Shown: piece after piece, positions 9,239-18,816 of the stretch
How positions within the stretch are numbered: position 1 is the first letter of the stretch
Layout: every line of letters starts with the position of its first letter
Source: Pseudomonas sp. MTM4
GTDB taxonomy: Bacteria; Pseudomonadota; Gammaproteobacteria; Pseudomonadales; Pseudomonadaceae
DNA: 64,000 bases
Reading direction: 5' to 3'
Assembly (NCBI RefSeq): GCF_019355055.1
Contig: NZ_CP048411.1
Location: 2,817,501 to 2,881,500, forward strand
Notes under the pieces: generated by a model
Told to the model about the DNA's origin: nothing
Databases searched by the model: none
What the model saw: only the letters and a program-made list of their open reading frames with translations
Translations under genes and position numbers: made by a program

Positions 9239-10429
9239 TCATCCGTGGGCGACCGCAGGCCTGAGCGAATAGGTTCGCAGATGCTCGGCGAATTCACGCA
9301 GCGACTGGATGCCGCTGGCTTCGGCCTCCTGCACCCACTGCTTGATCGCCGCGAGCATCTCGTGACCATTGGCGCTGGTGCGAGTCCAGATCTGTTGCAG
9401 CGCCAGGCGCTGTTCGTAGATCACCCGCAGCGACTGGCTCTGCTCGAGGATCACCTCGATGCGCGCCTGTTGCTCATGCTGCAAAAGGCTCGGTTCGCGG
9501 GATAGCAGCCGCTTGGCACGGCGGAACTGATGGCGCACCGATGCATCGGCGCGTTGCAGTTCAAGGCGCACCAGCGGTTTGATCACCAGCTTTCGATACT
9601 GCGCCATGATTTGGAAACGGTTGTTGAGAATCGCCATGGCGCTGTCCATGTCCAGCTGATGCTTGGGCGTGACGCGGTGTGCGATGGGCGCGGTGCGGTT
9701 CACCTTCGCCAACCCGAACAGGCTGAATAGCTTGATCCAGGCCCAGCCCATGTCGAACTCCCACTTGCGCACCGACAGCTTGGCCGAGTTCGGGTAGGTA
9801 TGGTGATTGTTGTGCAGTTCCTCGCCTCCGATGAGGATGCCCCAGGGCACGAGGTTGGTCGCCGCGTCGCGGCATTCGAAGTTGCGATAGCCCACGGCAT
9901 GCCCTAGCCCATTGACTACCCCGGCGGCCCAGAGCGGAATCCAGATCATCTGCACCGCCCAGACGGTCAGGCCGATCACGCCGAACAGGGCCAGGTCGAG
10001 GCCGAGCATCAAGACGATACCGAGGTTGGGAAAGCGCGAGTACAGGTTGCGCTCGATCCAGTCGTCCGGGCAGTTCTTGCCATAGATGCGCAGGGTTTCC
10101 TCGTTTTTCGCCTCTTCCATATACAGCTCGGCACCGCGCCGCAGCACCGTGCCCAGTCCCTTCTGTACCGGGCTGTGCGGATCGTCGGACGTTTCGCATT
10201 TGGCGTGGTGTTTGCGGTGAATGGCGGTCCACTCGCGGGTGTTCATTGCTGTGGTCAGCCACAGCCATAAACGGAAAAAGTGCTTGAGGCCCGCGTTCAG
10301 CTCGAGCGAGCGGTGTGCCGAATAACGGTGCAGGTAGACCGTGACGGCAACGATAGTCACGTGAGTCAGAAGCAACGTGGCCGCAACCACCTGCCAAGCC
10401 GAGAGGTCGAGAAAACCGGTGTACCACAT
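9239..10429 (-). CDS. desA: Membrane fatty-acid desaturase (delta-9 type)
   Basis: 396 aa integral membrane di-iron desaturase. It inserts a cis double bond into acyl chains, raising membrane fluidity. All three histidine boxes are present: HRYSAH (about residue 34), HRKHH (about residue 71) and HNNHH (about residue 206), with hydrophobic spans between them. A C-terminal charged helical extension (about residues 270-396) is typical of the pseudomonad enzymes. Lies by the PA0290-like cyclase as desA (PA0286) does in P. aeruginosa; DesB is a related alternative. Divergent from the sensor kinase at 10717. I see no clear DesT-type operator. Confidence 0.86.
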   Translation of the reverse strand: MWYTGFLDLSAWQVVAATLLLTHVTIVAVTVYLHRYSAHRSLELNAGLKHFFRLWLWLTTAMNTREWTAIHRKHHAKCETSDDPHSPVQKGLGTVLRRGAELYMEEAKNEETLRIYGKNCPDDWIERNLYSRFPNLGIVLMLGLDLALFGVIGLTVWAVQMIWIPLWAAGVVNGLGHAVGYRNFECRDAATNLVPWGILIGGEELHNNHHTYPNSAKLSVRKWEFDMGWAWIKLFSLFGLAKVNRTAPIAHRVTPKHQLDMDSAMAILNNRFQIMAQYRKLVIKPLVRLELQRADASVRHQFRRAKRLLSREPSLLQHEQQARIEVILEQSQSLRVIYEQRLALQQIWTRTSANGHEMLAAIKQWVQEAEASGIQSLREFAEHLRTYSLRPAVAHG

Positions 10430-10716
10430 AGTGTTGAAGCCTCGCGGTGTAAGTTCCGATCCGCAGCCGCGAATCTGTTTGCATTATCTACTCTGCCTAA
10501 CTGGAGAAGCGTCCGCCTGTCGTCCGGCGTTTATTTTTCGTTTCGGCATCTGACAGAAAAAGCCCACGCGGCCGATACTCCAGTCGATCCCATCTACCAA
10601 GCAACAGATGTAGCATAAGGCCATCATTTGTTTCGCCTCCCTATTTGGCACTGCTTGCAGTACCGGACAGGTAGCGCGTCGCAGCACGCCCACGCAGTAC
10701 GGTGCTCAGAATCGTC

Positions 10717-13665
10717 ATGAAAGCCATCCCCCACCCCACCGACCCGCGTTGGATATTCGGCCTCGGCAGCCTGCTTCTCGCGTTGCTGTTCGGTGGCCTT
10801 GCCATTAATGATCATCAGGCGCGCGATGCCGTCTGGACGCTGCAGACGGCGCAGCAGGGCGAACTCCAGGCATTGGCGTTGCGCAGCGCTCAGCAGGGAC
10901 TGGAAGAGCAGGCCCGGTTGATCGCCAGTGCCTTGAGCGCCAGTCCGGGGACGCTTCGGCTGGTTCGCCAGGCTGACCGTGCCGTGAAGGCCGGAGCTCA
11001 GTGGGACGGCCCTCGACTGGCCCGGATCCGCGAGCAGTTGTTCAACTCGCTCACCCCGACCTGGACGGCCATGCAAGCCCACGGCGCGCTCCAGCTACAA
11101 CTGTATCTGGGCAAAACAGGCATGGCGCTGCTGCGCATGCAGGATCCCGACGCGTTCGGTGATGCGGTCGCCGACCGCCGCCCTATGCTCTACCAGGCAT
11201 TGACCCATGACCGGATCGTTTCCGGATTGGATATCGGTCGGCGTAGCGCGGGCAACCGGGCCATCGTGCCGATCCGCGCCAGCAGCAGCCCTGAAAGCGA
11301 AGTGATCGGTGCCTTGGAGGTGGGGTTCGGCATCCTTCCTAACCTGACCGAACTGGGTCACCAGCTGAACGCCGGCCTGGGCCTGCTGGTGAACCGAGAC
11401 GAGCTCAAGAGTGTGTTCTGGACGCCTCCAGTCGGGATTCAGCTGCAAGGCCTTCCCGGCTGGCTGCTCGACACCCATTCGGCGCCGCAGATCCTGCAGT
11501 GGGCGCAACAGCGTTCGCTGCCGGTGCCAGGGTCCGGACAAGCGCTGCGCCTGCTGGAGTCCGGCGGTCGCAGTTTCGTGCTCAATCAGGTGCCGCTGCA
11601 CGACGTCCGGGCGGAACACAATCCAGGGCGTCTGCCTTTCGCCGTTGCGCTGGTCTGGCGAGACATCACCCTGGCGCTGCGGGAGCAGCAGCAGGCCGAA
11701 CGCCGCATTCTGATCAAATGGGGACTGGCCTGGCTGACGACCGAAGTGCTGCTGTTGATACTGGCCTTCATGCTCCACCGCCGCGGCATCGTTCAGCGTA
11801 TCCATCGGATTCGCTCGACGCAGCAAGAGCGCAACCGCAAACGTCTGCTCGAGCGCGGCCAGAAAATCGCCAGCCTGCTGCCCGGCATGGTCTACCAACT
11901 GAAGCGCTCGCCGGAAGGCGCCTACAGCATGCTCTATGCCAGTGAGGGGTCGCGCGAGCTCTACGGAATAGAACCCGAGCAGCTGATCGAAGACGCACGC
12001 CATGCCTTCGCCGTGGTGTATGACCCTGATCGTCCCGCATTGCGCGCCGCGATAGAACGCTCGGCGGCCAACCTGGGCGGCGGCTCCACGCGCTACCGGA
12101 TCAACCACCGCGAAAAAGGGCTGATCTGGGTCGAAGTCAGGGCGACCGCCGAGCGCCTGCGTGACGGTTCGGTGCTCTGGCATGGCTTCATCGCCGATAT
12201 CACGCCCGTCATGAATACCGCGATCGCGCTCAGTGAAAGCGAGAGCCGCTTCCGCAGCATGGTCAGCAATCTGCCGGGTGTGGTCTACCGGCGTGACGGC
12301 GACGCTAATCGTACGATTCGTTATCTCAGCGACGGTATAGAGCGGCTGACGGGTTACCCGGCCAGCGATTTCCTTGCCCCCGGCACACGCCGGTTCAGCA
12401 GCCTGATCCACCCCGAAGATCGTGCCGGCCTGCAGGGCAGCGAAGCGGATCATTTCGAACGCACCTACCGGCTGATCAATGCGCGCGGCGAAACGCTCTG
12501 GGTGCAGGAAAACAGCCGCGCGCTTCGCGACGCCGACGGGCGCCTGCTGTGGTACGACGGCTTTATCTCGGATGTCAGTGCCCGTGCCCTGGCCGAGCGC
12601 GAGGCCAACGAGCGTGAACGCTACGTGCGCCTGCTGATCGCCAATGTCGTCGACGCGATCATCATCATCAACCAGCGCGGCCTGATCGAAACCTTCAACC
12701 ACGCCGCCGAACGCACCTTCGGCTATAGCGAAGAGCAAGTGCTCGGGCGCAACCTGTCGATGCTGATGCCCGAGCCGCACCGCGCCGCTCACGATGGCTA
12801 TCTCGAGGACTACGAGCGCCGCGGCGAAGGCCGCAGCCTGGAGCAGAACCGCGAATTGCAGGGGGTACGCCGCAATGGCGAGCGGTTCACCATCGAATTG
12901 CGTGTCTCGGAAATCAGCCATCGAGGCGAACGCAAGTTCATCGGCCTGGTGCGCGACATCACCGAGCGCAAGCGCATCGAGCAGATGAAAAGCGAGTTCG
13001 TCTCCATCGTCAGCCACGAGCTGCGCACGCCGCTGACGTCGATTTCCGGCGCCCTGGGGCTGATCAACGGCGGTGCCGTCGGCGAGGTCCCGCCAGCGAT
13101 CGGGCAGTTGCTCGGCATCGCGCAACAGAACAGCCAGCGCCTCGGCCTGCTGATCGATGACTTGCTAGACATGGAGAAGCTGATCGCCGGCCAGATGAAC
13201 TTCCAGCTGCAGACCCAGCCTCTGGCGCCGTTGCTCGAAGACTCGCTTCGCTCGAATCAGGGCTACGCTGAACAACACCGGGTGCGTCTGGAATTGGGCG
13301 AGCAGGTGGATGTGCGGGTGTCGGTGGATGAGCATCGCCTGCAGCAGGTGCTGGCGAACTTGCTCTCCAACGCAGCGAAATTCTCGCCGACTGGCGAAGT
13401 CGTAGTCTTGAGTAGCAGCCGTCGGGGCGATCAGGTCCGCGTGAGCGTCCGTGACGTTGGCCCAGGTATTCCGCAGACGTTTCGGCAGCGGATTTTCCAG
13501 AAGTTTTCCCAAGCCGATTCCTCCGACACCCGCCAGAAAGGCGGTACCGGCCTTGGCCTGGCGATCAGCAAGGAGCTGATCGAGCACATGCACGGACGCA
13601 TCGGTTTCGATTCTGAACTGGGCCAGGGTGCCTGCTTCTGGTTCGAACTGCCTGTTCAGGATTAG
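10717..13665 (+). CDS. Membrane sensor histidine kinase: double-Cache, three PAS, HisKA, HATPase
   Basis: 982 aa. TM1 about residues 13-32, a periplasmic Cache-like sensor region 40-325 (QLQLYLGKTGMALLRMQDPD, VGALEVGFGI-type segments), TM2 about 331-353, three PAS/PAC units (about 385-500, 505-625, 635-750), then HisKA with His767 in SIVSHELRTPLTSI and an HATPase domain with NAAKFSPTGE, DVGPGIP and GGTGLGLAISKELIEHM. No receiver domain, so it probably phosphorylates the stand-alone regulator encoded next. First gene of the ten-gene signalling/exopolysaccharide set; divergent from desA. ATG 10717 is chosen; a GTG 15 bp upstream is in frame. Signal unknown, though Cache domains usually bind small extracellular molecules. 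Confidence 0.88.
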   Translation: MKAIPHPTDPRWIFGLGSLLLALLFGGLAINDHQARDAVWTLQTAQQGELQALALRSAQQGLEEQARLIASALSASPGTLRLVRQADRAVKAGAQWDGPRLARIREQLFNSLTPTWTAMQAHGALQLQLYLGKTGMALLRMQDPDAFGDAVADRRPMLYQALTHDRIVSGLDIGRRSAGNRAIVPIRASSSPESEVIGALEVGFGILPNLTELGHQLNAGLGLLVNRDELKSVFWTPPVGIQLQGLPGWLLDTHSAPQILQWAQQRSLPVPGSGQALRLLESGGRSFVLNQVPLHDVRAEHNPGRLPFAVALVWRDITLALREQQQAERRILIKWGLAWLTTEVLLLILAFMLHRRGIVQRIHRIRSTQQERNRKRLLERGQKIASLLPGMVYQLKRSPEGAYSMLYASEGSRELYGIEPEQLIEDARHAFAVVYDPDRPALRAAIERSAANLGGGSTRYRINHREKGLIWVEVRATAERLRDGSVLWHGFIADITPVMNTAIALSESESRFRSMVSNLPGVVYRRDGDANRTIRYLSDGIERLTGYPASDFLAPGTRRFSSLIHPEDRAGLQGSEADHFERTYRLINARGETLWVQENSRALRDADGRLLWYDGFISDVSARALAEREANERERYVRLLIANVVDAIIIINQRGLIETFNHAAERTFGYSEEQVLGRNLSMLMPEPHRAAHDGYLEDYERRGEGRSLEQNRELQGVRRNGERFTIELRVSEISHRGERKFIGLVRDITERKRIEQMKSEFVSIVSHELRTPLTSISGALGLINGGAVGEVPPAIGQLLGIAQQNSQRLGLLIDDLLDMEKLIAGQMNFQLQTQPLAPLLEDSLRSNQGYAEQHRVRLELGEQVDVRVSVDEHRLQQVLANLLSNAAKFSPTGEVVVLSSSRRGDQVRVSVRDVGPGIPQTFRQRIFQKFSQADSSDTRQKGGTGLGLAISKELIEHMHGRIGFDSELGQGACFWFELPVQD

Positions 13666-13672
13666 GGTTTGT

Positions 13673-13705
13673 TGACGTTTCGTTCGCGACCGTGACGAAA
13701 CGTCA
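13673..13705. promoter_or_regulatory. Perfect 10-bp inverted repeat between kinase and response regulator
   Basis: TGACGTTTCG (13673-13682) and CGAAACGTCA (13696-13705) are exact inverse complements around a 13-nt spacer, directly after the kinase stop codon. There is no T-tract, so an operator or RNA-processing hairpin is as likely as a terminator. Confidence 0.55.
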
Positions 13706-13819
13706 GCAGATGCTGGTGATGACAGGCTATTTTTTCATTGTGCCGCGTCAGTCGGCGGGCAAGCTGGCACACTGCTCGCCTGATCGTTCGCAAGGCGCAT
13801 TGGCCGACGGAGGCACCGC

Positions 13820-14206
13820 ATGACCGAGCTGAAACGGATACTCCATGTCGAGGACGATCCTTCCATACAGGCGGTGACGAAAGTCGCACTGGAAGCCATC
13901 GGCGGCTATCAGGTACGGTCTTGCTCGTCCGGCCTGCAGGCGCTGGAGGAGGTCGAAGAGTTCGATCCCCACTTCATTCTGCTCGATGTGATGATGCCCG
14001 GTATGGGCGGCGCCGAAACCCTGACCCGGCTCAGCGAGCGGATCGACCTGACTCAGGTACCGGTCGCCTTCATGACCGCCAAGGTCCAGCCGGGGGAAAT
14101 AGAACATTTGCGCAAGCTCGGCGCGCGCGACGTGATTATCAAACCCTTCGATCCGATGCGCTTGGCCAGCCAGATTCGCGCAATCTGGGATTCCGGTCGC
14201 GCATGA
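13820..14206 (+). CDS. Single-domain response regulator
   Basis: 128 aa CheY-like receiver without output domain. Acidic pocket VEDDPS near residue 10, phospho-acceptor Asp56 in ILLDVMMPGMGG, the conserved Thr/Ser segment FMTAK, and Lys in DVIIKPFDP. The stop overlaps the next kinase start by 4 bp (ATGA), so the two are translationally coupled. GGAGG lies upstream of the ATG. Most likely a phospho-relay partner of the flanking kinases or the HPt protein at 17032. Confidence 0.9.
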   Translation: MTELKRILHVEDDPSIQAVTKVALEAIGGYQVRSCSSGLQALEEVEEFDPHFILLDVMMPGMGGAETLTRLSERIDLTQVPVAFMTAKVQPGEIEHLRKLGARDVIIKPFDPMRLASQIRAIWDSGRA

Positions 14207-16653
14207 GTCGACGGCGTCCAGCCCTCAAACAAGTGAGACAGGTCAGCCAGATGGAGCCACCGAAAGCGATGCCGGCACCCTCGCCACCGCGCGAGCTGTC
14301 TCGACTCGCCGCGCTGTTGCGTTACGAGATTCTCGACACGCCAGATGAATCCGCCTTCGACGATTTCACCCAACTGGCCTCGTATATTTGCGACACACCG
14401 ATCGCGCTGATCTCGCTGGTCGACGACCATCGTCAGTGGTTCAAAAGCCGCCTCGGTCTGGACGTCAGCGAAACCCCTCGCGGCATTTCCTTCTGCACCC
14501 ACACCATCGAGGGTGACGGCCTTTTCGAAGTCCATGACGCACAACGGGACCAGCGCTTTCGCCACAACCCGCTGGTGACCGGCGAGCCGCACATCCGCTT
14601 CTATGCCGGCGCGCCGCTAACCACGCCGGATGGCTACAACCTCGGCACTCTGTGCGTGATCGACCGGCAACCGCGCCGCCTGAGCGAAGGCCAGCGCGAC
14701 GCATTGATGCGCCTGAGTCGGCAGATCATGCGCTTGTTCGAGGAACGTCTGCAGGGGCACCGCTACGCCGAGCAGGCGGCGCTGCACCAGGCCCTGCTCA
14801 ACAGCGCCGCCAGTGCGATGGTGCTGACCACCGCTGACGGCCGAATTTCGGGCGTCAACCCGACCGCCGAGCGCCTGTTCGGGTATTCCGAGCGGATGCT
14901 GATCGACCGCTCACTGACCACGGCACTGTTCCCGCTGGATGCCCTGGTCCGACGCGCCGCCATTCTCAGCAACGAACTGGGTGAGACCGTCGAGCCGGGA
15001 TTTGCCGTGCTCATCGCGCCGCTGATCGAAGGGCGGCGTGAAATGCGTGAGTGGCGTCTGTTGCACCGAAACGGCAACAGCGTGCCGGTGCTGCTGAACG
15101 TCTCGGCGATCCATGACGAACACGAACAGCTGCACGGTTATATCGTCAGCGCCTATGACCTGGCCCATCAGGAGAACCTGCAGCTACGTCTGCAGCAGAT
15201 CGCCGCGCAGGTACCGGGCCTGCTGTTCCAGTTCTGCTGGCGCCCCGACGGCAGCAGCTCGTTTCCCTATCTCAGCGAAGGGCTCGAGGACATCTACGGA
15301 TTGAGTGCCGCCGAAATGGCACCGAGCATCGCGCCGATCTATTCCCGGGTTCATCTGGATGATCGCGCGCGCGTGCTGGCGAGCATACGACATGCCGCCG
15401 CTACCCTGACGCCCTGGCATTTCGAGCACCGCATCGACCACCCGCGCAAAGGCGTCATCTGGGTCGAGGCGCGCGCCACGCCGATGCGCCAGGCGGATGG
15501 TTCTGTGCTCTGGCACGGTCTGGTGACCGATATCACCGAACGCAAGGCCGAGCAGACCGAACTGGACAAACAGCAGGAAATGAACCGACGCCTGCTCGAA
15601 GCGCTGTCCGAAGCCGTGGTGGCCTGCGATGCCGAAGGCAACCTGACGCTGTTCAACAATACCGCGCGGCTCTGGCATGGCCTGGACGCAGCGCAGCTCT
15701 CACCGGAACAGTGGCCGGAGTATTACCGCCTCTTTCAGGCGGACGGCGTGACGCCGATGCCCTATGACCAGGTCCCGCTGCTGCGTGCGCTGCGTGGCGA
15801 ACGCATCCGCAACCAGGAGATGACGATCGTAGTGCACGGCACGGCCCGGCACGTGCTGGCCAATGCCGATCCGATGTTCGCATCCGACGGCCAGCAGAAT
15901 GGCGCGGTAGTGGTGCTGCACGACATCACCGAGCGCAAGCAGGTCGAGATTCTGCAGCGCGACTTCGTCTCGACCGTCAGCCACGAGCTGCGCACGCCAC
16001 TGACCTCCATTACCGCCTCGCTGGGGCTGATCTGTGGCGAGATCGTCGGCGAGGTGCCCGCGCATCTGCAGGAGCTGTTGGACATCGCTCACCAGAACAG
16101 CAAGCGCCTGAGTGCGCTGATCGACGACCTGCTGGATATCGACAAGCTCTATGCCGGCAAGATGCGTTTCGAGATGCAGCGGCAACCCTTGCAACCGTTG
16201 CTGGAGCAGGCGCTGCGCAGCAACCAGGGCTACGCCGAGAGCTACACTGTCAGTATCGAGTTGGGGAGCTGCCCGGCCGTGTCGATTGAGGTCGACACGA
16301 TGCGTCTGGAGCAGGTATTGAGCAACCTGCTGTCCAACGCCGCCAAGTATTCTCCGCCCGGCGAAACCATCGAGTTATGGGCCGAAACGGTCGATGATGC
16401 CAAGGTGCGTGTCAGCGTGCGCGACAAGGGGCCGGGGATCGCCGATACCTTCCGCGAGCGCATATTTAGCAAGTTCGCTCAGGCGGATTCGTCGGACACG
16501 CGCCAGCAAGGCGGCACCGGCCTTGGCCTGGCCATCAGCAAGGAGCTGATCGAGCATATGCACGGACAGATCGGTTTCGACTCGATACCCGGCGCAGGCG
16601 CCTGCTTCTGGTTCGAGTTGCCTTGCTATCCGCCGCAGGAGACTCGGCTGTGA
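14203..16653 (+). CDS. Cytoplasmic GAF-PAS-PAS-PAS histidine kinase
   Basis: 816 aa with no membrane span. GAF domain about residues 30-180 (YEILDTPDESAFDDFTQLAS and ISFCTHTI are typical of GAF sensor kinases), three PAS/PAC units about 193-310, 328-445 and 458-575, HisKA with His594 in TVSHELRTPLTSI, and HATPase with NAAKYSPPGE, DKGPGIA and GGTGLGLAISKELIEHM. The ATG at 14203 overlaps the upstream regulator stop; ATG 14251 (MEPPKAMPAP) is a plausible alternative. The last 270 residues closely resemble those of the 10717 kinase, suggesting duplication within the locus. Confidence 0.87.
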   Translation: MSRRRPALKQVRQVSQMEPPKAMPAPSPPRELSRLAALLRYEILDTPDESAFDDFTQLASYICDTPIALISLVDDHRQWFKSRLGLDVSETPRGISFCTHTIEGDGLFEVHDAQRDQRFRHNPLVTGEPHIRFYAGAPLTTPDGYNLGTLCVIDRQPRRLSEGQRDALMRLSRQIMRLFEERLQGHRYAEQAALHQALLNSAASAMVLTTADGRISGVNPTAERLFGYSERMLIDRSLTTALFPLDALVRRAAILSNELGETVEPGFAVLIAPLIEGRREMREWRLLHRNGNSVPVLLNVSAIHDEHEQLHGYIVSAYDLAHQENLQLRLQQIAAQVPGLLFQFCWRPDGSSSFPYLSEGLEDIYGLSAAEMAPSIAPIYSRVHLDDRARVLASIRHAAATLTPWHFEHRIDHPRKGVIWVEARATPMRQADGSVLWHGLVTDITERKAEQTELDKQQEMNRRLLEALSEAVVACDAEGNLTLFNNTARLWHGLDAAQLSPEQWPEYYRLFQADGVTPMPYDQVPLLRALRGERIRNQEMTIVVHGTARHVLANADPMFASDGQQNGAVVVLHDITERKQVEILQRDFVSTVSHELRTPLTSITASLGLICGEIVGEVPAHLQELLDIAHQNSKRLSALIDDLLDIDKLYAGKMRFEMQRQPLQPLLEQALRSNQGYAESYTVSIELGSCPAVSIEVDTMRLEQVLSNLLSNAAKYSPPGETIELWAETVDDAKVRVSVRDKGPGIADTFRERIFSKFAQADSSDTRQQGGTGLGLAISKELIEHMHGQIGFDSIPGAGACFWFELPCYPPQETRL

Positions 16654-17039
16654 GGCCATTGCAGCGGATTCTCCACGTCGAGGATGTGCCATCCATTCAG
16701 GTGGTGACCCGCATCGCCCTGGAGAAGCTCGGCGGCTTCGAGGTGCTCAGCTGCGCGTCCGGGCAGGAGGCGCTGGCGCGCGCCCAGCGGTTCGCGCCAG
16801 ACATGATTCTGCTCGATGTGATGCTGCCGCAGATGGGCGGCCTGGAGCTGCTGCGCCAGCTCTCGTCATTGCTCGATCTGCAGCACACACCGGTCGTGTT
16901 GCTGACCGGGCAGCAGGAAGAGCCCGCCAGCCCTGCCGAGCTGCGCCAACTCGGCGTGCGCAAGCTGCTGAGAAAGCCCTTCGATCCCCTGCAACTGTCC
17001 GCACAATTAAAAGACGTATGGAATGCCGAACATGAGTGA
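16650..17039 (+). CDS. Single-domain response regulator
   Basis: 129 aa receiver. GTG start at 16650 overlapping the kinase stop (GTGA), with AGGAG at 16637-16641. Phospho-acceptor Asp56 in ILLDVMLPQMGG; LLTGQ and LRKPFDPLQL supply the conserved Thr and Lys. The leading RILHVEDVPSIQ resembles the regulator at 13820 (RILHVEDDPSIQ), so these two are likely duplicates; the pocket here has VEDVP in place of VEDDP, a possible change in metal binding. Coupled to the HPt-cyclase gene that starts inside its 3' end. Confidence 0.88.
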   Translation: MRPLQRILHVEDVPSIQVVTRIALEKLGGFEVLSCASGQEALARAQRFAPDMILLDVMLPQMGGLELLRQLSSLLDLQHTPVVLLTGQQEEPASPAELRQLGVRKLLRKPFDPLQLSAQLKDVWNAEHE

Positions 17040-18669
17040 CAGCGCCCGCGAAGCGCTGCAAAGCCAATTGCAGGCGCTGAATGAGAAATTCGCCGAACGC
17101 CTGAGCGACGAGCTGGCGGAACTCGAGCACCTCGTCGAGCAGCTGTCGCAGGCTGACGAGCCGGAGCAACGCCGGCAGCGGATGCTCGACCTCCATGAAC
17201 GCTTGCATCGCCTTGCCGGCACCGCGGGCACCTTCGGTTTCACCGCGCTGGGGCAGCGGTCACGGTTGCTGGAGCAGAGCGCGGACGGCTGGCTGCAAGC
17301 CGCTAACCCCGATCCGCAGCTGCTTGTCGAGTTCGCCCAGACGGTTCGCCAGCTGGCCACCAATGCACCGCTCAGCGACTCGGCCAGCACCCCGTTCGAT
17401 CAGCCCGAAGCGCACGAACCGCCTGCCGCTCATCGCGTCTACCTGCTCGAAAGCGATCCCGCGGCGGGCCAGGAGATGTGCCAAACCCTCGGCAACTTTG
17501 GCTACGAGGTGCTGCTGTTTCAGGAAATCGCCTTGTTGCGAACGGCCATGAACGGACAGCTGCCGAACGCCCTCATCATCAGCCGGCACGATGGCGAACT
17601 CGAGCAGGTGAGCGCACTGCAGCAGACCCTGGAATCGCCGCTGCCGCTACTGGTGATCGATCATCGCGAGGATTTCGCCAGCCAGTTGGCCGCCGTACGG
17701 GCGGGTGCAAAGGGCTACTTCACGCGCCCAGTGGATGTCACACGGCTGGAAAATCGCCTCGAAAATTGCCTCAATCTACAGCTGAACGAGCCCTATCGCG
17801 TGCTTATCATCGACGACGACGTCGATCTGGCCGCTCGTTACAGCCTCGTACTGCGTAACTCGCAAATGCTGGTGCAGACCCTGACCGATCCCGGCGAGCT
17901 GTTCGAGGTCATGCGCATGTTCAACCCGGAAATCCTCTTGCTCGACGTCAACATGCCAGAGCTCTCCGGCCCGGAGCTGGCGCAGATCATCCGCCTGAAC
18001 GACGATTGGCTACGGGTGACCATCATCTATCTGTCGGCCGAAACCGACGTCAATCGGCAAATGGCGGCCTTGCTCAAGGCCGGCGACGATTTCATCACCA
18101 AACCCATCAGCGACAACGCGCTGATCGCCGCCGTATTCTCCCATGCCCAGCGCGCCCGATCGCTGAGCACGGCGCTTTCACGCGACAGCCTGACTGGACT
18201 GCTCAAGCACGCCGACATAAAGGAGCATGTGGCCCTGGAAGTGGAGCGCTCGCTGCGCAGCGGCAATCCGGCCAGCGTGGTGATGCTCGACCTCGACCAC
18301 TTCAAGCAGGTCAACGACCAGTACGGCCATGCCGCCGGTGACAACGTGATCCGCTCGCTGGCCAATCTGATGCACCAACGGTTGCGCCGCATCGACAGCC
18401 TGGGCCGCTACGGCGGCGAGGAGTTCGTAGCGGTACTGCCCAACTGTACCGCTGAGCAGGCACGGCAGATTTTCGACGAGATCCGCCAGCGCTTCGCGGA
18501 GCTGCGCTTCCACGCGGGCGAGCGGACATTCAACGTCACACTCAGCGCCGGCATCAGCGCCACCGATGGCCATGCGAGCGCCAGCACCTTGTTGGAGCAC
18601 GCCGACCAAGCGCTCTATGCTGCCAAGCACAAGGGCCGCAACCGGATCAAAATCGCCCAGCCGAAGTGA
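17032..18669 (+). CDS. HPt - receiver - receiver - GGDEF diguanylate cyclase
   Basis: 545 aa. HPt-like helical domain about residues 10-100 with the phospho-histidine context LHRLAGTAGTFGF; a degenerate receiver about 130-245, where the usual acceptor Asp is replaced (ALIISRHDG); an intact receiver about 255-375 (LIIDDD, LLLDVNMPELSG, KPIS); then GGDEF with GGEEF at 461-465 and an RxxD inhibitory site (RRID) five residues before it. c-di-GMP output is therefore probably set by phospho-relay from the kinases around it. ATG 17032 is favoured (GGA 9 bp upstream); ATG 17023 is in frame. Overlaps the upstream regulator by 8 bp. Confidence 0.88.
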   Translation: MSDSAREALQSQLQALNEKFAERLSDELAELEHLVEQLSQADEPEQRRQRMLDLHERLHRLAGTAGTFGFTALGQRSRLLEQSADGWLQAANPDPQLLVEFAQTVRQLATNAPLSDSASTPFDQPEAHEPPAAHRVYLLESDPAAGQEMCQTLGNFGYEVLLFQEIALLRTAMNGQLPNALIISRHDGELEQVSALQQTLESPLPLLVIDHREDFASQLAAVRAGAKGYFTRPVDVTRLENRLENCLNLQLNEPYRVLIIDDDVDLAARYSLVLRNSQMLVQTLTDPGELFEVMRMFNPEILLLDVNMPELSGPELAQIIRLNDDWLRVTIIYLSAETDVNRQMAALLKAGDDFITKPISDNALIAAVFSHAQRARSLSTALSRDSLTGLLKHADIKEHVALEVERSLRSGNPASVVMLDLDHFKQVNDQYGHAAGDNVIRSLANLMHQRLRRIDSLGRYGGEEFVAVLPNCTAEQARQIFDEIRQRFAELRFHAGERTFNVTLSAGISATDGHASASTLLEHADQALYAAKHKGRNRIKIAQPK

Positions 18670-18816
18670 TCGCTGCGCCGGGGCGCGCGAACCGCTGCAT
18701 GGCGATCGACTCTAACTAAAACTGCCTGAAGCTGGCGATTGGGTATCTTCACGCCGAATGCTGCGAACCCACTCGCCGCGACACTGACAAACGTTACCGG
18801 CGAAAGGAGCTCCGCT

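Noticed and set aside
11095..13125. 676-codon leftward open frame under the first sensor kinase
   Set aside because: Shadow of the kinase gene; composition is the typical antisense His/Gln/Ala-rich pattern.
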